Assembly (NCBI RefSeq): GCF_022581195.2
Contig: NC_061475.1
Location: 496,001 to 560,000 of the forward strand
Direction: 5' to 3'
Length of the DNA stretch: 64,000 nucleotides
Origin: Helicoverpa zea
Taxonomy: Eukaryota; Arthropoda; Insecta; Lepidoptera; Noctuidae
A model generated the notes under the pieces. It was not told where the DNA came from and ran no database searches. It worked only from the letters and a program-made list of their open reading frames with translations. Below, in pieces: positions 57,417 to 64,000 of this stretch (position 1 is its first letter; each line of letters opens with the position of its first letter). The translations under genes and the position numbers were made by a program.

Positions 57417-60400
57417 ATGTCCACAATAATAGTGAGTGACGAACAAGAACTAGTTAACAAACTAGCTTCTCATATAGAAACGATAGCTAATGATGCTATC
57501 GAGAACCGCGGAAAGTTTTTTGTCGGATTTTCTGGTGAGTTTTGAAGGTCATTTTGGTTTTAACTTGTTTTGATTTTTATTTATCAAAACCGTAACTTTT
57601 ATATAAAAGACGAGTCCTTAAACAAGTACATTGAGGCTTGAACGATCAAAGAACAATAAGATCGCTTAAGTTTTTCGTCAAATTTTACTATAATTATTTA
57701 AATGGCGTCTCTAGAAGGACGTGCTAGTTACCTACCGCCCGGCATTTAGAAATCGATTTCATGGAAATGCTTTATTGATTTTCATCATGGTTTTATAACT
57801 TAGTAAATTTTTAGCCCTTCCTGTAAGTGGTGGTTTTTATACATTTTTCATTAGCTCAAGTCCATATTCGCGGTTTCATCAGGCGCCGACCTTGGGGGCG
57901 TACTCACGCCGACAAGTATTGATTACCTGCGTTCTATCATCAAATTTCGATAAATTAGTCATAGTATTTCGTATAACTTCTATGCCACACTTGTAGGTTA
58001 TGTTAGATAGATTACATTTTTATCTCATAAAATGAATGAATCATTTGTAGGCTTTTTGTAAGTGTGTCATAAAATAAATTTATTAAGACAACTATCACAT
58101 CACTTTATTTACAGGAGGTTCTGTATTGAACAACCTCTGCGAGTGTCTGCAGACCGTAGACACAGAATGGTCCAAGTGGGTGGTAGCATTCTGTGATGAG
58201 CGTGTGGTGCCAGAGAACAGTGAGGACTCCACCTTCGGCACATACAAGAGGGAGCTCATACCCAAGACCAAACTGGTGGAGAAGCAATTCATTAAGATTA
58301 AACAGGGAGTGTCAGGTAATTATGCACAAATCAATATTTGACTGTTTTGAAAAAAAAAAACTGGTACCTACTCAGCCACATCCAGTTAGACTCAAAGCCA
58401 ACCCCAACATAGTTGGAAAAAGGCTTGGGAGGTGACTTCTTGCCCATTTTGCTTGTCGGAAGTTGGCTAGTGACTTTCAGGATAGTCAAAATGGATGAAC
58501 AAAACACTGCTGTGCAAGGGTTTGAACTAAAAACTTTAGAAACTCTAGATAGAAGTTAATTGACAAGAACAACATTCAATATTTATGACATACAACAACC
58601 CACTGACATGTTGTTGCTAACTTATTCCATAAACTAAAAGAAGAAATATGAATCACAGGAATCCATAAATATACTAATGCAAAATTTATATCCTTTAGCT
58701 GAGGAAGCCGCTAAAGATTACACTGAACAGCTGACTAAAGCATTCGGCAGCGAGGACTTTGTGTTTGACCTGCTCTTACTTGGCATGGGCCCGGACGGCC
58801 ACACCTGCTCGCTGTTCCCCGGCCACCCGCTGCTGAACGAGACCAGTTTGAAAGTGGCTTCCCTCACCGATTCACCCAAGTTCCCACCAGAGAGGATCAC
58901 GCTAACATTCCCTACTATTAACAAAGCTAGGAACTGTATGTTCGCTATCTGTGGTTCTAGCAAGGCTGAGATGATTCAAGTGAGTAATTTTATTTTAGAC
59001 TAGCTGTTGCCCGCAACTTCGTCTGCGTGGGCAATATAGAATAGTCAAAATACTACTTATCCCGTAGGTGCATTCTTTCACGTGACAGTATAATTAGGAT
59101 TAGCACTTAGCAGTCGCATAGATTCATTGATCAAGGTTGTGTTGTGGATGTGACCATTTATCTAAACAAAAGAAGTAAAGTTTGTGACGTTGTGAATATC
59201 TCTGGATCTAGTCAGCCAATTTGGAAAATTATTACGTATGGTGCGTAAGTAATTTTCACAGGAAACAGTTATAATCTATGTCTATATGCTTTGATCTCAG
59301 TGGCATGCACTTAGAGAGGCCTATGTCCAGCAGTGGACTGCGATAGGCTGATGATGATGATGATATGCTTTGAGTCTGACAAAGCTGTCATTTGTACATT
59401 TTCTGCAGCTGCTGCGACTAATCAGAAGCCAGAAAGTCTGTCAGTCTTACCATGGATATCGGCTTGTGTAGTTGACTGGATTGAAGATAGGTAGATAGGT
59501 AGTCGCTCCAAGCAAAATATTGGTACTCAAACAGATTCGGTGACTGGAAGCCAACACCAACATAGTTGGGGAATAGCCGGATGGATGATAAAATGAGTCA
59601 TCATCATCAGCAGGCGCATAGGGTAGGATAGTTTCACTACTGGGGAGAAACACTTGTATGACGGGGATTTTCTGTGCACTTACTCACTATGGTAAGGCTG
59701 ACCCCACATTAGGCGTGCGCGATCCTCGGGCGTGTGAGTAGCGCGGGCGTCGCGAGCACGCTGCATGAACGTCGCGTTTTGCTGCCCTGCGGCATGTGTG
59801 AAGAGTGCAAGCGACGCGGCGCTCGAGTTGCGTTCTTACCCCTTCGCCTGCTATCCCCGCCACCCGCTAAACGCCTTAGCAGTTAAACGTCAAGGAGAGC
59901 GGCGCGTGCGCGCCGCGACCTCGCTGTAGGTAAATGCCGCAGGGCAGCAAAACGCGACGTTCATGAAGCGTGCTCGCGACGCCCGCGCTACTCACACGCC
60001 CGAGGATCGCGCACGCCTAATGTGGGGGAGGCCTAAGCCGGGACTCCACCGAAATGTTTGCATTAGTTCACGAATAGGCAAAATGTACGTATCTGTGAGA
60101 GTCCACTTCATGTGTTCGTACTTGAAACCTGCAGTTTTGCCAAGATTTTCAAAATGTACGCTCTCAATTTGTCATTTCTTGGTGGAGCCAGCAAATCAAA
60201 AGAAACAAAAGTGTTGTATACTGGGAGTCACTACCGCACACCAGGAAAATTTCGCTCTTGCGTTTATATACCATATTTTGTGTCACACGTTAACAGGACG
60301 ACAGTAAGTAAAAAAAGTCCACCGAAAAACTTTCAAAGATCTGATGAACGAACAAATCAGACCTGACTTGGTCAACTGGGGCCAATCAGAGCTCTATGAA

Positions 60401-62250
60401 GCGATCATATGCTTTGGCTCCTACTGTTATTGTGGTTTCTGAAAATTTATTCACCTCATTCAACGATGAATGTAATTCTGATGGTACTATTAAGAACACT
60501 TGCTTAGCGCAGAAGCTGACGTTGGCAGGTCGACTCTTTTGACTTCTCGAATAGGATACCATTGGTTTTTGTGCAATGCACACCTGCAACGCATGCTGGA
60601 TTAGGATAGGATACAGGTGGATAGGATTTGCAACAGAAAACAATTCTGTCTTTGTGATTGAATGACATCAAACGTAGTTTTATATAAAAGGTGTTTTTTT
60701 AGACTTGGCTCGGGTCTTACTGAGACTGTTCGTAATCGTGACCAGTGCATTTGCGATCAGAAGTTGAAAGTAAGCATGTGTCTGGTATGCGACGCGCAAT
60801 TTGTACGTTTTCAGACGCATAAAGCATTTTACGTGTGTATGGTATTAAATCGAGAAAGCTCCCATTTCTTATCTGCACTTTGTATCTGGGCTTGTTCTTA
60901 AAGCTACAGAATCCTACATTACCTACCTACCTCACGCTTAGCAGCACTTGCGAGAGACAGATCCTCCTTTCTTCTAGGATTAAGTTTACATACTTTGCAT
61001 CAAATAAAATAATGAAGGTCTACTTAATACTATTCACTCAAAGTAATTTGTTTTAAGGCCACCACATTAGTGGAAGAGAAGCTAAACTATGTTTATGAAA
61101 ACATCCTGATATAAACTCCATCTGTAACTTTAAATGATAATTAATTGTTATACTAAAGTCATCATTTTTGACATAATATTCAAAAAAATAATTTAGATGG
61201 CACCGTTTTATATTTGGCTGAGAACTATTATTTTCCTTTCATCAAGGTGATAATTATAATTGGATTTTGATGTGGCACGGCAAACTGACAAACACTATTG
61301 AAATGTCTATCGAAAAATTACACTACGTGTTAAAATATGGTGAATTACGGAAAATACACAACTCCATCTGTTGAAATAATAATCCTCTATAAAGAATGTA
61401 TGGTAATTTATTGTCATTTACCACCTCGCTCCTTTGACAAATTTTATGTATTTTATTTAACACAGATTACCACAGATGGAGCTACTTTAACCTTGGCTAA
61501 ACACAATTTTAATTTTTTTTTTCTTCCGAAGTTACTTATGAAGGTGTGATTTTCTGTGTAAAGGTTAATAATAGGCCGATCAACTAATATAAGTACAACA
61601 TTCAAATGTACAGTTTTGACAAACAGATTGCGTGTCGTAATAATTTACATCTTGAATTCACAAAATTAATCATATCTTTTGATAGAGTGAATCGATTTCG
61701 ATGAAACAAAAACTAAGTAATACCCCAAGTTACGTAGAATTTTTTATATAAGCATTGTCTGCATTGAATTCGTAGGTTTTACGTGAATCCCGAACGAACA
61801 AACAGATAAACAGATAAACAGACAAACAGACAAACAGACAAAAATGACAAAAATGATGGAAATGGGTTCTGTTAGTTATCCTTTAACATGCTGGCTATTT
61901 TTTTTGCCAATTTCTTCAATGTACAAAAATACTTTTCTACAGATTTATTATATGTATAGATGAGAAGAATATACACTTAGTGAGTTATAAATGCTATATA
62001 AATGTACCTATGTAATGGTTTCTCAGGAAAAGAATAATGTACTGATTATGTTATGAAATATTATTGTAGGTAAAAATAATAAAAACGCAATCTGTCCTAC
62101 AGCAAAACAATAATCTTAAAAATAACACATTTTCCAATATTACAGCGTATCCTGAAGGATAATGACGACGACGTCCCGGCGCGCCGCGTGAAGCCGCACA
62201 GTGGCTCTCTCTACTGGATCCTGGACAAACACTCCGCTAAGAACCTCTAA
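57417..62250 (+). CDS. Pgls: 6-phosphogluconolactonase, four exons
   Basis: This enzyme hydrolyses 6-phosphogluconolactone to 6-phosphogluconate, the second step of the oxidative pentose phosphate pathway, in the cytosol. Exons: 57417-57534, 58115-58315, 58699-58979, 62146-62250, all with GT donors and AG acceptors. The joined frame encodes 234 residues. Diagnostic motifs: GFSGGS at 37-42, CDERVVP at 66-72, EEAAKDY at 108-114, GMGPDGHTCSLFP at 135-147 (the signature with the catalytic His region), then SDSPK-like TDSPKFPPERITLT, and RILKD opening exon 4. Length is slightly under the human enzyme (258), mainly at the ends. Intron phases are 1, 1 and 0. The start ATG lies in AAAATGTCC with no upstream in-frame alternative recognised. 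Intron 3 (3.2 kb) is filled with transposon pieces. The gene stands alone and converges with a minus-strand gene at the right edge. Confidence 0.95.
58365..58435 (-). repeat. SINE-like repeat copy in lactonase intron 2
   Basis: 'tactcagccacatccagttagactcaaagcc...caacatagttggaaaaaggcttgggaggtga' is the reverse complement of the 5' part of the family at 36536. It begins about 50 bases after the exon 2 donor. Confidence 0.7.
59000..59095 (-). mobile_element. Helitron 3' end in lactonase intron 3
   Basis: 'ctagctgttgcccgcaacttcgtctgcgtggg' read on the minus strand ends '...cgggcaacagCTAG' before a T, the end of a common moth Helitron. It starts about 20 bases after the exon 3 splice donor (58980). 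Its inner boundary is unclear. Confidence 0.65.
59310..59600 (-). repeat. Two reverse-oriented retroposon fragments in intron 3
   Basis: 59310-59372 ('ggcctatgtccagcagtggactgcgataggctgatgatgatgatga') is the reverse of the repeat at 48055. 59400-59600 is a long degraded reverse copy of the SINE-like family ('gtcgctccaagcaaaatattggtactc...caacatagttgggg'). Confidence 0.65.
59702..60027. mobile_element. 326-bp GC-rich foldback MITE in intron 3
   Basis: 59702-59798 ('ccccacattaggcgtgcgcg...ccctgcggcat') is almost perfectly reverse-complementary to 59935-60027 ('atgccgcagggcag...cctaatgtgggg'), arms of about 95 bp. The centre holds 'gcgacgcggcgctcgag' and CG-rich sequence. Outer bases ('taaggctga' and 'gaggcctaa') are also roughly inverted, so the true ends may lie about 8 bp further out. 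No clear target duplication. Confidence 0.82.
60040..60189. mobile_element. Small TIR element adjoining the foldback MITE
   Basis: 'gggactccaccgaaatg' at the left is inverted against 'catttcttggtggagcc' at the right, about 150 bp apart. It lies only about 12 bp beyond the foldback element. No coding capacity; target duplication not found. Confidence 0.5.
60190..61614. other. Rest of lactonase intron 3
   Basis: AT-rich sequence without supported exons. Some strings ('gtttgcattagttc', 'gcacacctgcaacgcatgctgg', 'ttggctcgggtcttactgagactg') look like decayed transposon ends, but no paired termini could be fixed. Confidence 0.45.
61615..61968 (-). mobile_element. Helitron-like 5' portion with microsatellite, in intron 3
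   Basis: Read on the minus strand the right end is 'tcatctatacatataataaatctgtag', resembling the 5' end of moth Helitrons. The body includes 'ttcgatgaaacaaaaactaagtaataccccaagt' and an ACAGACAA/ACAGATAA repeat at about 61800-61842. It may be the other half of the Helitron ending at 59000, pushed apart by later insertions, or an independent fragment. Confidence 0.5.
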
Positions 62251-62526
62251 TTCCTACTAACTTAGAGCCGACTAATATCGACTAACTACATTTTTATGCT
62301 AACACTGTAGCATCGAAAGAAAAATATATTTTTTAAAACATAGTCGTTATACTAACAATGCATTTATTACGTAAACAGACAAAATGCGAGAATTTATTTA
62401 GCTGGGTTTGTCAGTTGTCGGGATCCGTCTATGTAAGAACTAGCTTATGATTTGATAAGTGAAATGAAATATAATATTTTGGCAGTATTGCCTCGTTGTT
62501 ATGTTACATTCCTGTATATTGCGTAT

Positions 62527-62532
62527 AATAAA
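62527..62532 (+). terminator. Polyadenylation signal of the lactonase gene
   Basis: AATAAA, 277 bases after the stop codon, followed by T/G-rich 'tgtttgtctgg'. A second AATAAA lies at 62609-62614. Either could serve the mRNA. Confidence 0.6.
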
Positions 62533-62857
62533 TGTTTGTCTGGGCACTAATGTCTATTTTGATTTACCCGTAGTCTGAAAATGTTTAACATTTGAGTGTA
62601 TAGTGGGAAATAAAAGTCTTGCATCAAGTTCCAATATGTGTAATCCGTCATACTTTCAAATGCCCGCGAGATCATCACAAGTGCATTCTTCCACATATAA
62701 AAGAGCTCGACTATCATACTCGTTACAATTACGATTATCGTCCTATGACATCTCTTTAATCATTTTTAATAATAAGTGTTAATTACAAAAAGTATGTCAA
62801 CTAAATAAAAAACTTCGGCGCGCATAGCGTACCAAATGCTTACATACATATACATAC

Positions 62858-62863
62858 TTTATT
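62858..62863 (-). terminator. Possible polyadenylation signal of the right-edge minus-strand gene
   Basis: AATAAA on the minus strand (plus-strand TTTATT), about 930 bases downstream of the stop codon at 63793. If used, the 3'UTR would include the SINE-like copy at 63636-63756, and the two convergent genes would end about 330 bp apart. Confidence 0.4.
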
Positions 62864-63635
62864 AGATATACATAGCACTAGAGGTAATTTCTTTAAACAA
62901 TTGAAACCTATGATAGCGGACTTAACGAATGAGATGATGCATCGACGTCGTCACGACGCTCATAAACAAATAAAATACATAATTATATTGCATCGTTCAA
63001 CTACGACATCTGGCTACCGACGACAGTAGTATTTAAAAAAAATGAAAAAAAAAAATCTTAGGTGACGGCGGCGATGCCTTTACACTATGAATTTATATAA
63101 TAATGCGGTATTTGTGTCGCGTGGAGTTGGTTTAGTATTGAGCTAGGTTACTTCAGAGGGCACGCTGCACCGCACCGAGCGCCCGACCCTGTAACAAGCA
63201 CTAACGTTACAAACAAACCCAAGTTCACTGACAACATAGTCGTCACTTTTCCTAAAACAACAATGTTTCCTATGAATTTTCACGTTCAATTTTCGAAGTA
63301 AATAGTTGTTTTACGAAAAACTTGTGAATATTAGATTAAAAAAACAAAACATGTGTCTACTCTGAAGCCTCCAAAACTACTGAATCGAATGAAATATTTT
63401 TCGGTCGCTACAAACTTGGTCATCAATCAATTAAATCTTAGTATTGAGTGAAATTGACGCGAACGCACACACTTATCGACTGCAGTAATCGCACATAACA
63501 CGCTTAAAGAAAAGGATCGAAATGTTCTCCTTAGTTGGAACGACATAACAGTCTCTTTCCCATAATTTATGACAGAGTTTGCACCGATCGAAACATTTGT
63601 ATAGTATAGAATACAAGGTGATTTCCGGGTAACTA

Positions 63636-63756
63636 TGTTGAGGAGGTTAGAGAGGCAGTCGCTCTTTGTGGCACGTTGGTACTCAGCTGAATCCGGTTAG
63701 ACTGGATACGAACCCACAACATATTTGGGAAAAGGCTCGGGAGATGATGATGATGA
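63636..63756 (-). repeat. SINE-like repeat copy
   Basis: 'ctatgttgaggaggttagagaggcagtcgctctttgtggcac...acatatttgggaaaaggctcgggagatgatgatgatg' is reverse-oriented and nearly full for the 5' part of the family. It lies in the presumed 3'UTR of the right-edge gene, in the same transcriptional sense as that gene. Confidence 0.75.
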
Positions 63757-63792
63757 TGAGATTGCAAGGAGATATTGTCTCACCAGTGTTAG

Positions 63793-63882
63793 CTAGTTGG
63801 GTGCCCAGTAGGACTGCGAGTAGCTAGGCTTGCTGGCCGCCGGCTTGCTGGCTGCCGCCCGACCGCCGCCCGCCCCGCTCTC
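63793..63882 (-). CDS. Terminal coding exon of an unidentified gene running off the right edge
   Basis: On the minus strand a consensus acceptor ('tggtgtgtttacag') is followed by 87 coding bases and TAG. In that frame the C-terminus is Gly/Ala-rich, then has a repeated ASKP motif, and ends SYSQSYWAPN. GC content is far above the flanks, as for the other coding exons here. I do not recognise the protein. Other frames also stay open briefly, so the frame choice rests on the plausible SYSQSYWAPN ending and the stop. Upstream exons would lie beyond the window. Confidence 0.5.
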   Translation of the reverse strand, partial: ESGAGGGRAAASKPAASKPSYSQSYWAPN

Positions 63883-64000
63883 CTGTAAACACACCATACA
63901 TTTAGCAACACTGTCTTACATAGCTTGTTAGCTGCGGATTGCAATAACCGATCCATCTGTTGTTTTCCGATAGATAAACTTCATAAAAAAATATGTCAAA

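Overview
The window is animal nuclear DNA, most likely from a moth (Lepidoptera, probably a noctuid). Evidence: split protein genes with GT-AG introns, eukaryotic tRNA genes, a very AT-rich background, and moth-type interspersed repeats, including Helitron ends with an 'acgggacgcgggtgaaaccgc' 3' region and a SINE-like repeat containing 'ggggtcggcttccagtctaa'. The species cannot be named from sequence alone.

Layout. (1) 1-6.6 kb is mostly AT-rich and gene-free. It holds a small tandem repeat split by a 130-bp TIR element, a cluster of inverted 16-bp motifs, and a CpG-rich patch near 6.1-6.4 kb. (2) 6.68-7.89 kb, minus strand, is a complete single-exon coding region for a La-related protein of the LARP6/Acheron type. 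(3) 8-17.6 kb is gene-poor, with an elongator tRNA-Met (14.4 kb), a 24-bp perfect palindrome built from TATCGATA sites (15.06 kb) and a small palindromic MITE. (4) 17.66-22.9 kb is a structurally complete but coding-defective DIRS-order retrotransposon. It has 162-bp inverted arms, an internal complementary region and remnants of RT, RNase H and tyrosine recombinase, plus two in-frame tandem arrays (99-bp and 108-bp units) full of short hairpins. (5) 23-57 kb is an accessory, transposon-rich stretch. It contains a PIF/Harbinger-like MITE (28.0-28.4 kb) and a 5'-truncated R4/Dong-like non-LTR retrotransposon with a long intact ORF and a 12-bp target duplication (28.7-31.6 kb). It also holds two copies of one 8-bp-TSD MITE family, a near-perfect palindromic MITE (38.8 kb), Helitron-derived sequences, a GC-rich TA-flanked MITE with a duplicated half (53.0-53.7 kb), and a 1.3-kb hAT-like element carrying a second TIR element (55.2-56.5 kb). 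(6) 56.75 kb is a tRNA-Leu(CAG) gene. (7) 57.4-62.25 kb is a four-exon 6-phosphogluconolactonase gene whose third intron is packed with transposon pieces. (8) At the right edge a minus-strand terminal exon of an unidentified gene ends at 63793 and converges on the lactonase gene.

No operon or pathway links the genes. The lactonase is an enzyme of the oxidative pentose phosphate pathway, the LARP6 homologue an RNA-binding protein, and the tRNAs serve translation. The window's main interest is its resolvable transposon biology: many insertions can be delimited to the base by their target duplications.
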